Notes under the pieces: model-generated
Database searches by the model: none
What the model saw: only the letters and a program-made list of their open reading frames with translations
Told to the model about the DNA's origin: nothing
Position numbers and translations under genes: made by a program
Origin: Streptomyces verrucosisporus
Lineage (GTDB): Bacteria > Actinomycetota > Actinomycetes > Streptomycetales > Streptomycetaceae
Assembly: GCF_017114865.1 (NCBI RefSeq)
Contig: NZ_JADEYH010000022.1
Location: forward strand, 1-64,000
Reading direction: 5' to 3'
DNA: 64,000 nucleotides
In this document: positions 49,197 to 57,669 of the stretch, one piece after another
Layout of the letters: every line of letters begins with the position of its first letter
Numbering within the stretch: the stretch's first letter is position 1

Positions 49197-49694
49197 ATGG
49201 GAAAGTCGGCGGTGCTCGCACTGCGGGCCGTGCTCGCGGTGTTGCTCACCGGTTCGGTGTTCGTTCAGGCGGTGATGGTGCCGCTGTTGGCCGCCGACCT
49301 GGAAGGGCTCGACCCGGAACTCGCCCACCTGCGCACTCCGTTCCTCGTGATCACGGTCCTGGGCGTCGTGACGGTGCAGGTCGTCCTGGCCTGCGTGTGG
49401 CGGCTGGTGACGATGGTGCGGCGCGGGACGGTGTTCTCCCACGCCGCCTTCCGGTACGTGCACACCGTGATCGGCGCCTTCGTCGCGGCCGCCCTCCTGG
49501 TGTTCGCGCTCGGGGTGCTCCTCGCTCCGGGTGAGGCCGTGGCTCCGGGTGTCATCCTCCTGCTGGGCGGGGTCTGTCTGGCGGTCTTCGGGGTGGCGCT
49601 CGTCGTGCTCGTGCTGCGGATGCTGCTCGCCCAGGCCGTGGCACGCGATGTCGAGGCGGCGCGGATGCGGGCCGAACTGGAGGAGGTGATCTGA
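49197..49694 (+). CDS. DUF2975 membrane protein
   Basis: 165 aa, ATG with AGAGGAGA upstream. Four TM segments (~5-27, ~45-68, ~88-110, ~120-145) and a charged cytosolic C-terminus. DUF2975 proteins are almost always encoded with a small YozG-type HTH; the pair behaves like a membrane-linked regulator. Overlaps the next start (TGATG). Confidence 0.85.
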   Translation: MGKSAVLALRAVLAVLLTGSVFVQAVMVPLLAADLEGLDPELAHLRTPFLVITVLGVVTVQVVLACVWRLVTMVRRGTVFSHAAFRYVHTVIGAFVAAALLVFALGVLLAPGEAVAPGVILLLGGVCLAVFGVALVVLVLRMLLAQAVARDVEAARMRAELEEVI

Positions 49695-49957
49695 TGCCGA
49701 TCACCGTCGACATCGACGTGATGCTGGCCAGGCGGAAGATGTCCGTGGGTGAACTGGCGAACCGCGTCGGGATCACACCCGCCAATCTGGCCGTACTCAA
49801 GAACGGCCGCGCCAAGGCGGTGCGCTTCACCACGCTCGCCGCGCTCTGCGAAGTGCTCGAGTGCCAGCCGGGGGACCTGCTGCGCTGGGAGCCCGAAGAG
49901 GCCGAGGGCGCCGAGGGCGCCGAGGGCAACACTGCGCGTGGAGCCGGGCACCCGTGA
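49694..49957 (+). CDS. YozG-like XRE transcriptional regulator
   Basis: 87 aa. Compact HTH (~1-66): MLARRKMSVGELANRVGIT, NLAVLKNGRAKAVRFTTLA, LECQPGDLLRWEP. Ends in an EEAEGAEGAEG acidic repeat. Translationally coupled to DUF2975; likely binds the palindromes in front of the operon. Confidence 0.88.
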   Translation: MPITVDIDVMLARRKMSVGELANRVGITPANLAVLKNGRAKAVRFTTLAALCEVLECQPGDLLRWEPEEAEGAEGAEGNTARGAGHP

Positions 49958-50047
49958 CCGAGGGGGCATGAGCACGCTCACCGCAGGGCCGCTCCCGGAC
50001 AGGGCGCACGGCGGTGGCCGCCCGGGCCCGTCCGCGCCGATCCCGGT

Positions 50048-50091
50048 GGTGTGCGCCGCCCGGAACGGTGTTGTTCCGGGCGGCGCACACC
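50048..50091. terminator. Bidirectional terminator
   Basis: GGTGTGCGCCGCCCGGAAC pairs with GTTCCGGGCGGCGCACACC, a 19-bp perfect stem with a 6-nt loop, between the convergent YozG-like and acyl-CoA dehydrogenase genes. A second hairpin (GCGCCCGGCCC / GGGCCGGGCGC) follows around 50140-50170. Confidence 0.88.
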
Positions 50092-50179
50092 GCGACCGAA
50101 CACGTGCGGGGAGGCAAGACCGTCCTGGAGACCCGGCCCGGACGCGCCCGGCCCGCTCCCGGGCCGGGCGCCGGACCGC

Positions 50180-51901
50180 TTACGGAGCCATCTCGTAGGC
50201 CCCGGCGAGGGCCTCGACCCGGTCCCACACGCGCGCCGACCGGGCGCCGTCGGCGACGGGGCGCCGGACCGCGCCCAGGGCCCAGTCCTGCTGGCGGGCC
50301 GTCGCGGAGTCCTTGCCGTGCAACTCGACCGCGTGCGCGGAGAAGTCGCGGACCAGCACGGCGAACATCTCGTCGAGCACGTCCTCGTCCGATCCCGTCA
50401 GGCCCGCCTGCTCCAGGATCAGCTGGCCGTGGACGACCAGGGCGAACAGCCGGCCGACCGCGAGGAGCAGATCGAGATCGCGGCTCTGCTCCTCGTCGGG
50501 TGCGGCGGTGTCGACGAACTCGCACAGGGCGTCCGCCTGCTCGCGGAAGCGGCCGACGTTGGGCAGGTGGGCGTAGGCGTCGAAGGCCGGACGCCAGTCG
50601 TGGAAGCGGACGGAGCCCAGACCGCGGGCCGGCCCCTGGCGGAAGAGGAAGGTGTCGTCCGCGGCGTCGAGGCGGGTGGGCACGGGCTCGTAGCCGGCCG
50701 GGTCCAGCAGGTGGTTGCGCATGAACTTGAGGATCAGCGCGAGGTTGACGTGGACCGTGCCCTCCAGCTTCGGCAGGCTCCGGATCTCGGTGGCGGCCTG
50801 GGCGAAGTAGGTGTCCTTCTCGAAGCCCTTGGCCGCGATGACGTCCCACATCAGGTCGATGACCTTCTCGCCCTCGGTGGTCACCTTCATCTTCGTCATC
50901 GGGTTGAAGAGCAGGTAGCGGCGGTCGTCGGGGCCCGCGGAGCGGAAGTAGTCGGCGGCGCGGTCGCTGAACAGCCTCATTCCGGCCAGGCGGACGTACG
51001 CGTCCGCCAGCGCTCGCCGTACGTGCGGGAAGTCGGTGACGGGGCGGCCGTAGAGGATCCGCTCGCGGGCGTGGGTGACCGCCTCGTACATCGCGTGCTC
51101 GCAGATGCCGACCGAGGCGGTGCAGAGGTTGAACTTGCCGACGTTGACGGTGTTGAGCGCGGCGTCGAAGGCGGCCCGCCCGGTGTGCAGGACGTCCCCC
51201 GGGCCGACCGGGTAGTCCTCGAGGCGGAACTCGCTGACGTACTTCGAGGAGTCGACGACGTTCTTCACCAGGCGGTAGGCCGGATGGCGGCTGTCGGCCG
51301 CGAAGAAGACGTAGGCGTCCGCGCCCTCGGCATCGGTACGGCGGCCGAAGACGGAGACGAGGCCGGCGGCGTTCCCGTTGCCGATGTAGTACTTGGATCC
51401 GTTCGCCCGGAAGCCGCCCTCTCCGTCGGGCTCGAGCAGCATGTCGGTGGAGTAGATGTCGGCGCCGTGGGCCTTCTCCGACAGGCCGAACGCGAACACC
51501 TCGCCCCGGGAGAGCAGTTCGGCGGCACGGGCGCGGGCCTCGGCGTTGCCGCTCTGCCAGACCGGTCCGAGGCCGAGGATGGTGACCTGCCAGGCGTACC
51601 AGTAGTCGAGGCCGTAGAACCCGAGTATCTCGTTGAGCGCGGCGATCCGCGCGGTGTCCCAGCGCACACCCGGCCGGCCGCCGCTCTCGGAGGCGGGGGT
51701 GAGGAAGGTGGCGAACAGCCCCTCCCCGGCGGCGAACGAGAGGAAGTCCGCCAACCAGGCGCGGCTGCGGTAGTCCTCGATCAGCCTGCGCTTGCCGCGG
51801 GACTCGAACCAGTCGACGGTGGCACGCAGCAGCCTGCGGGTCTCGGGGTCGAAGTGCTCCGGGTCGTAGGTGCGGGGGTTGAACAGCAGCGGGTCGGCCA
51901 T
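50180..51901 (-). CDS. Acyl-CoA dehydrogenase family protein
   Basis: 573 aa, longer than the ~380-residue standard because of N- and C-terminal extensions. Flavin/substrate segments: FGLSEKAHGADIYSTDM (~140), GSKYYIGNGNAAGLVSVFG (~166-184), KFNLCTASVGICEHAMYEAV (~258), RILYGRPVTDFPHVRRALADAY (as YGRPVTDFPHVRR, ~284). Oxidises an unidentified acyl-CoA or related substrate. Encoded 24 nt after a PadR regulator, so probably under its control. Confidence 0.85.
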   Translation of the reverse strand: MADPLLFNPRTYDPEHFDPETRRLLRATVDWFESRGKRRLIEDYRSRAWLADFLSFAAGEGLFATFLTPASESGGRPGVRWDTARIAALNEILGFYGLDYWYAWQVTILGLGPVWQSGNAEARARAAELLSRGEVFAFGLSEKAHGADIYSTDMLLEPDGEGGFRANGSKYYIGNGNAAGLVSVFGRRTDAEGADAYVFFAADSRHPAYRLVKNVVDSSKYVSEFRLEDYPVGPGDVLHTGRAAFDAALNTVNVGKFNLCTASVGICEHAMYEAVTHARERILYGRPVTDFPHVRRALADAYVRLAGMRLFSDRAADYFRSAGPDDRRYLLFNPMTKMKVTTEGEKVIDLMWDVIAAKGFEKDTYFAQAATEIRSLPKLEGTVHVNLALILKFMRNHLLDPAGYEPVPTRLDAADDTFLFRQGPARGLGSVRFHDWRPAFDAYAHLPNVGRFREQADALCEFVDTAAPDEEQSRDLDLLLAVGRLFALVVHGQLILEQAGLTGSDEDVLDEMFAVLVRDFSAHAVELHGKDSATARQQDWALGAVRRPVADGARSARVWDRVEALAGAYEMAP

Positions 51902-51925
51902 GAGTGCTCATCTCCGGTTCGGTGT

Positions 51926-52573
51926 TCAGGGTGCTGGATCGGGGGCGGGGCCGGCCTGGGCGGGCCGCCCGCCGGACGGGCCGGGGTCCCGGCGGGGGGA
52001 GAGCCGGTGGAGGGTGGCGAGCACGTCGTCGAGCCAGGCGATCATCATCCGCTCGTAGGCGATCCCTCCCCGGAGGACCGCGTGCTGGAGCTCCCGTCCG
52101 GGGTCGAGGTCTTCTGGGCCGGAGGCTTCGGCCCCGGGGTCTTCGGCGGTGCCGCCCCCGCCGAAGTCCCGCCGCTGTCCCGCCAGGTAGTGCGCGAGCC
52201 GGTCCCGGTGCATCCGCCGGTGCCGTTCGACCTCGCCGGTCAGGGCGGCCGGGTCGCCGAAGGCGGCTCCGCGGAGCTTCACGGCGAGTTCGTGCCGGAC
52301 GCTCTCCGGCTGGACCGGCTCGCCGAGCCACCCGGTCAGGGTGGACAGGCCGGCTGCCGAGACCGAGTACTCCTTCTTGTCCGGCCGGCCCCGCTGCGGC
52401 ACGTCGCGCGCACCGATCCAGCCGTCGGCCTCCATGCGTTTGAGGACGCGGTAGATCTGCTGGTGGGTGGCGGTCCAGAAGTACCCGATGGACCGCTCGA
52501 ACCGCCGTGCCAGCTCATAGCCGGAGCCCGGCTTCTCCAGCAGGGAGACGAGGATCGCGTGTTCGAGCGCCAT
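51926..52573 (-). CDS. PadR-family transcriptional regulator
   Basis: 215 aa from ATG at MALEHAILVS; an ATG 12 codons upstream would fall inside the operator. Winged HTH at ~1-75 (LLEKPGSGYELARRF, WTATHQQIYRVLKRMEADGWI), then the C-terminal dimerisation helices (~95-140, RRMHRDRLAHYL). The operator at 52587-52604 lies directly upstream, suggesting autorepression and co-regulation of the dehydrogenase gene. Confidence 0.9.
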   Translation of the reverse strand: MALEHAILVSLLEKPGSGYELARRFERSIGYFWTATHQQIYRVLKRMEADGWIGARDVPQRGRPDKKEYSVSAAGLSTLTGWLGEPVQPESVRHELAVKLRGAAFGDPAALTGEVERHRRMHRDRLAHYLAGQRRDFGGGGTAEDPGAEASGPEDLDPGRELQHAVLRGGIAYERMMIAWLDDVLATLHRLSPRRDPGPSGGRPAQAGPAPDPAP

Positions 52574-52586
52574 ACCGCGATCCTGA

Positions 52587-52604
52587 TATGCAACTTGTTG
52601 CATA
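52587..52604. promoter_or_regulatory. PadR operator
   Basis: TATGCAACTTGTTGCATA, a perfect 18-bp palindrome 14 nt upstream of the PadR start; fits the ATGC/AACAT-type dyads of PadR proteins. Confidence 0.85.
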
Positions 52605-52929
52605 GGCAAGCTCGGGCCGCTCCGGTGAGACGCAGTTCACGCCTCCGGAAAGTCCCTCCGGGCGGTGTCGCACACCCGCGGAGGCGGGGCGGGTTCCGGT
52701 CGCGGTCCGCACCGGGCCGCGGGGCCGGCGCACGGCCGCGTCCGCTGGACTCCCTTGCACCGAAAGGCCGTTGGCGGGACCGGCGCCGCGCCCGCGCCTG
52801 CGGGTCCTTCACGTGCGGAACCTCGTGTCACAGCCTTCGGCGGTGGTCGCCGGACGGGACGGAAGGGTGTACTCCGCAACCTTCCGGAGCCTTGCCATTC
52901 CAGCCGGCGTCACCCTATTCTCACCGACA

Positions 52930-52941
52930 GAAAGCGCTTTC
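52930..52941. promoter_or_regulatory. LacI-type palindrome, candidate pectin-regulon operator
   Basis: GAAAGCGCTTTC, perfect 12 bp with the central CG typical of LacI-family operators. 458 nt upstream of the PL1 gene; the same sequence with one change lies upstream of the PL9 gene. Confidence 0.55.
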
Positions 52942-53334
52942 CCTCCTTCATGAGGACCATTCCGCCGGAGGCGGCGACCGCGGCACCGGCCACGACCTCG
53001 TACGCAGGTCGTCACCGGCCCGCCGCGAAGACTCCGACAGGGATGCCGACGCGCAACGAAGCGAAAGGGCATACGTCACGATGAAGACACATCGCGCCGT
53101 CCACAGCGACTTCGACGGCGACGGACTCACGAAGCGGACGGCGGGCCGCACCACCGCCCCGGCAGCCGCCCCGCAGCCGGGCGCCACGCCCGGCGCCGCC
53201 CGACGGACGGCCGGGAGCGCAGCCACCTCAGCCCCCGGCCCACGCTCGCGGCGAACCACCGAACCCCCCCCCACCAAAGGAGAGGATCCACTCCCGGGCC
53301 GGCCTCCGGCCCGCCAGGCAGTACCGATAGTTGG

Positions 53335-53352
53335 ATGTCATGCGCACGACAT
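53335..53352. promoter_or_regulatory. Imperfect palindrome upstream of the PL1 gene
   Basis: ATGTCATGCGCACGACAT, eight of nine base pairs match. 47 nt upstream of the start codon, so it may overlap the promoter. Confidence 0.4.
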
Positions 53353-53398
53353 TAAGTGACACCGTTCGGCGTTCGAAGAGAAAACGGGAGACGACGAG

Positions 53399-54952
53399 AT
53401 GAGACGAGCAGTCGCACTGCGGCTCTACGCGGGACTGGCCACGATGGGGCTCGCGACCGCGACCGGCGTGGTTCTGACGATGCCCGCGGCGTCGGCGGCG
53501 CCCAGCGGCCCCACCGGCTACGCGACCCAGAACGGCGGCACCACCGGCGGTGCGGGCGGGCAGACCGTCCGGGCCACCACGGGTACCGCGATCCACCAGG
53601 CCCTGTGCAGCCGGGCCAGCGACAGCACCCCGATCACCATCCAGGTCGAGGGCACCATCAACCACGGCAACACCAGCAAGGTGTCGGGCGACAGCTGCAA
53701 CACCGACGACGACAGGATCGAGCTCAAGCAGATCAGCAACGTCACGATCGTCGGGGTCGGCAACGGGGCCGTCTTCGACCAGCTGGGCATCCACATCCGC
53801 GAGGCCAGCAACATCATCATCCAGAACGTGACGGTCAAGAACGTCAAGAAGTCGGGCTCGCCCACCTCCAACGGCGGTGACGCCATCGGCATGGAGAGCG
53901 GCGTCCGCAACGTCTGGGTCGACCACGTCACCCTGGAGGCGTCGGGCGGGGAGTCGGAGGGGTTCGACGGCCTCTTCGACATGAAGGACGACACCAAGTA
54001 CGTGACGCTGTCCTACAGCATCCTGCGCAACTCCGGCCGCGGCGGTCTGGTCGGCTCCAGCGAGAGCGACCGTTCCAACGGCTTCATCACCTACCACCAC
54101 AACCTGTACGAGAACATCGACTCCCGCGTTCCCCTGCTGCGCGGCGGCATAGCCCACATCTACAACAACCACTACGTGGGCATCAGCAAGTCCGGCATCA
54201 ACTCCCGCGCCGGGGCCCGCGCCAAGGTGGACAACAACTACTTCGAGGACTCCAAGGACGTCCTGGGCACCTTCTACACCGACGAGGCCGGCTACTGGCA
54301 GGTCGGCGGCAACGTCTTCGACAACGTGACCTGGTCCAGCCGCAGCGGCGAGAACAACCCGGCCGGGCCGAACCCGCAGTCCAACACCACCGTCAGCATC
54401 CCCTACTCCTACGACCTCGACGGCGCCGACTGCGTGCCGGGCGTCGTGAGCCAGACGGCGGGGGCGGGCAAGGGCCTGAAGGTGTCGGACGGCAGCTGCT
54501 CGCCGCAGACGCCGGACCCGACCCCGACGCCGACCGACCCCGGACCGACGCCGACCGACCCCACGCCCACTCCGTCCCAGCCCAGCGGAACCAACCTCAG
54601 CATCGGAGCCGGCTCCGACGGTTCCAGCAAGGCGAGCGGAACGAGCTACGGCAACGTGCGTGACGGTGACATGAGCTCCTACTGGTCGCCCACCGGTTCG
54701 ACCGGGTCGATCTCGATCAAGTGGGGCTCCGCCACCACCGTCTCCAAGATCAACATCAGGGAGGCGGCGGGTTCCGAGGGTAATATCGGCTCCTGGCGGG
54801 TCGTCAACCACGACACCGGCGCCGTCCTGACCTCGGGCAGCGGAGCGGGCGTCATCACCTTCCCGCAGACCTCGCTGCGCAAGATCACGTTCGAGATCAC
54901 CGGCTCGTCCGGCACCCCGAAGGTCGCCGAGTTCGAGACCTACGCCGGATAA
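53399..54952 (+). CDS. Secreted PL1 pectate lyase with C-terminal F5/8-type-C domain
   Basis: 517 aa, ATG with CGGGAG upstream. Signal peptide ends at AASAAP (~32). Parallel beta-helix lyase ~35-375: VWVDHVTLEA, FDGLFDMKDDTKYVTLSYS (Ca2+-binding Asp cluster), YHHNLYENIDSRVPLLRGG with the catalytic Arg in R-x-P-x2-R. A Thr/Pro/Asp linker (~375-400) leads to a C-terminal discoidin-like carbohydrate-binding module (~400-517). Cleaves polygalacturonate by beta-elimination outside the cell. Confidence 0.93.
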   Translation: MRRAVALRLYAGLATMGLATATGVVLTMPAASAAPSGPTGYATQNGGTTGGAGGQTVRATTGTAIHQALCSRASDSTPITIQVEGTINHGNTSKVSGDSCNTDDDRIELKQISNVTIVGVGNGAVFDQLGIHIREASNIIIQNVTVKNVKKSGSPTSNGGDAIGMESGVRNVWVDHVTLEASGGESEGFDGLFDMKDDTKYVTLSYSILRNSGRGGLVGSSESDRSNGFITYHHNLYENIDSRVPLLRGGIAHIYNNHYVGISKSGINSRAGARAKVDNNYFEDSKDVLGTFYTDEAGYWQVGGNVFDNVTWSSRSGENNPAGPNPQSNTTVSIPYSYDLDGADCVPGVVSQTAGAGKGLKVSDGSCSPQTPDPTPTPTDPGPTPTDPTPTPSQPSGTNLSIGAGSDGSSKASGTSYGNVRDGDMSSYWSPTGSTGSISIKWGSATTVSKINIREAAGSEGNIGSWRVVNHDTGAVLTSGSGAGVITFPQTSLRKITFEITGSSGTPKVAEFETYAG

Positions 54953-55104
54953 CGGCGCGATTCGCCGCCCGTCCGGGCCCGGTACCCCCGGCCCCGGGCG
55001 GGCGGCGGCGCGTCCTGGGCAGCTTCACCCCGGCCGCCGCCCGCCGACGCGTTCACACGCCCGCGGGGACGGCGGCGCGGACGCCAACGTCAGTTCTCCT
55101 TCCG

Positions 55105-55118
55105 GCAACGATCGTTGC
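55105..55118. promoter_or_regulatory. Palindrome in the XRE-module promoter
   Basis: GCAACGATCGTTGC, perfect 14 bp, flanked by TTCCG and GGAA. 71 nt upstream of the XRE gene. Confidence 0.5.
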
Positions 55119-55147
55119 GGAAAATGGCCCTGGCCGCGGCATAGGCC

Positions 55148-55162
55148 GTAGTCTCGGACTAC
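55148..55162. promoter_or_regulatory. Inverted repeat near the XRE-module start
   Basis: GTAGTC-TCG-GACTAC, 26 nt before the XRE start codon; candidate autorepressor site. Confidence 0.5.
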
Positions 55163-55188
55163 CATCGGGTGACGACCGTTCGGAGGGC

Positions 55189-55815
55189 ATGGTGACCGAG
55201 GCCTCTCACAACCCCTTAGACGAGGTTCTGGAGCGCCTGGACGCGCTGTCGGAGAGCAGAGGACTCACCCGCGACGACATCCTGGACCTCGGTGAGCTGT
55301 CGGCCGCCACCGGCCTCGGCACCAGGGAGATCCGCACCCTGCTGAGGGGCGGGAGGGTGCGGGAGCGCAAGGTGGGTGAGACCGCTCCCCGGCGGGTGAA
55401 CTTCCTGTACGAGCGGCTTCTGAGGGAAAGCGGGAGGAGGCCGGCCGACGTCGTCGGCGAGGTGTCGGCCCGCCTGGGGGTGACCGGTGCCTGGGCCCGC
55501 AGCCTCCTCCAGGGCGGGAAGTGCCCCAATGTGCCGCATCTCGCCGCGCTGGCCGACTACTTCGGGGTGTCACTGACGTTCTTCACCGACCCTCCCCGCG
55601 ACGCGCTGACCCGTGAACTGCTGCCGGTCGTGGGCCGGCTGGAGTCGGAGTCGGCCGGGATGGGACTCGAAGACCCCCTGGCCGCCCTCGTCGGAGAGCA
55701 CGGCGCCAGGGCGATCGCCGCCCGCGGCGGCGGGTCCACCCTCACCATCGCCCAGCGGAAGGCCATCGCCAGGTTCGTCGTCGACTTCGTCGCGGACTCG
55801 GAGCCCGGACGATGA
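55189..55815 (+). CDS. XRE-type regulator of the ImmA/IrrE module
   Basis: 208 aa. A central XRE-like HTH at ~85-130 (VSARLGVTGAWARSLLQGGK, VPHLAALADYFGVSLTFFTD) follows an N-terminal winged-helix-like segment (LGELSAATGLGTREIRTLL). Stop overlaps the next start (ATGA). By analogy with ImmR/ImmA, the protease next door may cleave it; this is inference. Confidence 0.82.
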   Translation: MVTEASHNPLDEVLERLDALSESRGLTRDDILDLGELSAATGLGTREIRTLLRGGRVRERKVGETAPRRVNFLYERLLRESGRRPADVVGEVSARLGVTGAWARSLLQGGKCPNVPHLAALADYFGVSLTFFTDPPRDALTRELLPVVGRLESESAGMGLEDPLAALVGEHGARAIAARGGGSTLTIAQRKAIARFVVDFVADSEPGR

Positions 55816-56405
55816 CGCGGGAGGGCAGAGAGCGCAGGGGCATCGGCAGGAGCACCCGGAAGGCCATGGACGAGCTCGCCCGCCGGCTCATGGACGGCCT
55901 CAGCCGCGATCCCGTGCTGCAGGTGCCGACGGACGCGGAGTCACTGTGCCGGGCGCTGTGCCGGGAGATGGGCACGCTCCGGGGCCGCCCCCTGGAGCTG
56001 AGGGTCGAGGAACTGCCGCGCGAGGCGGGCGGCATCACCGGCCTGATGCTGTCCCTGGAGGAGCGGGACGTGATCCTCGTCGAGCGCAGGGTGGACGCCC
56101 CGCAGAAGCCGATCATCGTGGGCCACGAGCTGTGGCACCTGCACCGTGGCCACAGCAGCTACCCGAGCGGTGCGGAAGGCGGCACGGCCGCCGCCCGCAT
56201 GCTGTACCCCGGTGACGGCACGGTGCTGTGCGCCGCGGCGCGCAGCCACTGCGACGCGCGGGAGGAGGGGGAGGCCGAGGCGTTCGGCGTGCGCCTGTAC
56301 CGGGATTTCCGCAGATGGCTCGTGGACGATCCGCTGGCCGTCCCCCGCCCTGCCCGTACCGACGCGGTCGTGACCCGGCTGCGGACCACCCTCGGCCCCC
56401 GGTGA
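55812..56405 (+). CDS. ImmA/IrrE-family metallopeptidase
   Basis: 197 aa. Zinc motif HELWH (GHELWHLHRGH, ~103-113) with a downstream Glu in EEGEAEAFGVRL acting as third ligand. Family members cleave phage-type repressors. Encoded directly after an XRE repressor, the usual arrangement, and before a 7-TM protein that could relay a signal. There is no integrase or phage gene nearby. Confidence 0.86.
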   Translation: MTREGRERRGIGRSTRKAMDELARRLMDGLSRDPVLQVPTDAESLCRALCREMGTLRGRPLELRVEELPREAGGITGLMLSLEERDVILVERRVDAPQKPIIVGHELWHLHRGHSSYPSGAEGGTAAARMLYPGDGTVLCAAARSHCDAREEGEAEAFGVRLYRDFRRWLVDDPLAVPRPARTDAVVTRLRTTLGPR

Positions 56406-56421
56406 GGCGGCCGGACCACCC

Positions 56422-57669
56422 ATGGACGCCTCCGAAGACGTCATCCCCCACATCTACTACCTCGCGGCGGTCGTGGCGCTGCTGCCCCTGTTCCTCAAAA
56501 TGCGGTCCACCATCCGCGCACGGCACGAATCGCTGCTCCGCGTGGCGAGTCTCCTGCTGATCATGGCCTTCCTCGTCCTCGCCTCCGCGGCGCCCCAGAG
56601 CATAGCGCTGATCAACCGGACCACCGGCGTGACCAACATCGCGGCGCCCTGGGTCTACAGCCTGCTCACCGCGTTCAGCGCCTGCTGCCTGCTGATGCTC
56701 ACCGCGTGGCGGGACGGGACCACCGCGTTGGCCGGCCGCGTGATGCGATGGGTCATCGCCGTGTACTCGCTGGTCATCGTCGCGCTGTGGGTGCTCTTCG
56801 CCCTCGGTGACCCCGCTGTCGAGCGCCTGCGCGACTTCGACACGTACTACGCCGACGAGCCGTATCTGCGCGAGATGATCACGCTCTACATCGTGGCCCA
56901 CACCGTCGCCAACACCGTCAACTTCGTGCTGCTGTGGTCGTGGGAACGCCGGGTGCGCGGCGTCGACGCCTGGCTCCGCACCGGACTGCTGCTCATGGGC
57001 ACCGGTTACATCGCCACCCTCGCCTTCAACGGCTTCAAGACCGTCGCGGTCGTCGGCCGGTGGAGCGGCCACGACCTGGACTGGCTCAGCACCCAGGCCG
57101 CCCCGCTGGCCGGCGCCATCGGCTCCATCCTGGTCGGCGCGGGCTTCCTGATCCCTCACGCGGGCCAGGCGGCCTACGAGTTCTGGCAGGCCGCCCTCCG
57201 CCACCGCAGGCTCCTGCCCCTGTGCCGGCTGCTGAAGGAGCACGTTCCGGCCGGGCCCTCCACACTCGTCGGCAAGCCGGACATCCACACCTCCCTGACG
57301 ATCAGGGAGAAGGAGATACGGGACAGCCTCTACACCCTGGCCCCCTATCTGGACCACGAGCTGCACCGCCGGGCCCGCCGGGCGGCCCTCGACCCCGGTC
57401 CCGTGCTCGGGGAGCTGCTCGGCAGGCGGTTCACCCTCCGGGAGGCCGAGGGCGTCGCCGGCGCCGTGGCCGTCTCCGCCGCGATCGCCGCCCGCGCGGA
57501 GGATCCGGGCAGGAGCGCCCAGTGGAGGAATCCCGACAACCTGCTCCGCGACGTCGAAGCCGTCTCCGGGGCACTGCGCCGTCCCAGCATCGTCGAGGCG
57601 GTCCGCCGCAGCGTGGCCGCCAGGTCGGAGAGCACACCCGCCGCATGGAACGACACCCCCGCCCCATGA
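56422..57669 (+). CDS. MAB_1171c-like 7-TM protein with cytosolic domain
   Basis: 415 aa. Seven predicted TM segments in the first ~245 residues (YLAAVVALLPLFL, LLLIMAFLVLASAA, VIAVYSLVIVALWVLFAL and others), then a ~170-residue cytosolic region (LTIREKEIRDSLYTLAPYLD). Resembles actinobacterial proteins called MAB_1171c-family putative transporters (DUF6545). Position within the module suggests a sensor or transporter. Stop overlaps the FAD-monooxygenase ATG. Confidence 0.8.
   Translation: MDASEDVIPHIYYLAAVVALLPLFLKMRSTIRARHESLLRVASLLLIMAFLVLASAAPQSIALINRTTGVTNIAAPWVYSLLTAFSACCLLMLTAWRDGTTALAGRVMRWVIAVYSLVIVALWVLFALGDPAVERLRDFDTYYADEPYLREMITLYIVAHTVANTVNFVLLWSWERRVRGVDAWLRTGLLLMGTGYIATLAFNGFKTVAVVGRWSGHDLDWLSTQAAPLAGAIGSILVGAGFLIPHAGQAAYEFWQAALRHRRLLPLCRLLKEHVPAGPSTLVGKPDIHTSLTIREKEIRDSLYTLAPYLDHELHRRARRAALDPGPVLGELLGRRFTLREAEGVAGAVAVSAAIAARAEDPGRSAQWRNPDNLLRDVEAVSGALRRPSIVEAVRRSVAARSESTPAAWNDTPAP

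Larger units (their letters stand above)
52574..53398. other. 825-nt divergent region between PadR and the PL1 pectate lyase
   Basis: Contains the PadR operator (52587), a GAAAGCGCTTTC palindrome (52930) and an imperfect palindrome near the lyase (53335). An open frame from 53081 (starts MKTHRAVHSDFDGDG) has a poor RBS and Pro/Ala/Arg-rich content and is not called. Confidence 0.5.

Noticed and set aside
53081..53359. Possible 92-codon gene upstream of the PL1 lyase (starts MKTHRAVHSDFDGDG)
   Set aside because: The DFDGDG segment recalls an FG-GAP loop, but the rest is Pro/Ala/Arg-rich low-complexity sequence and the ribosome site is poorly spaced.
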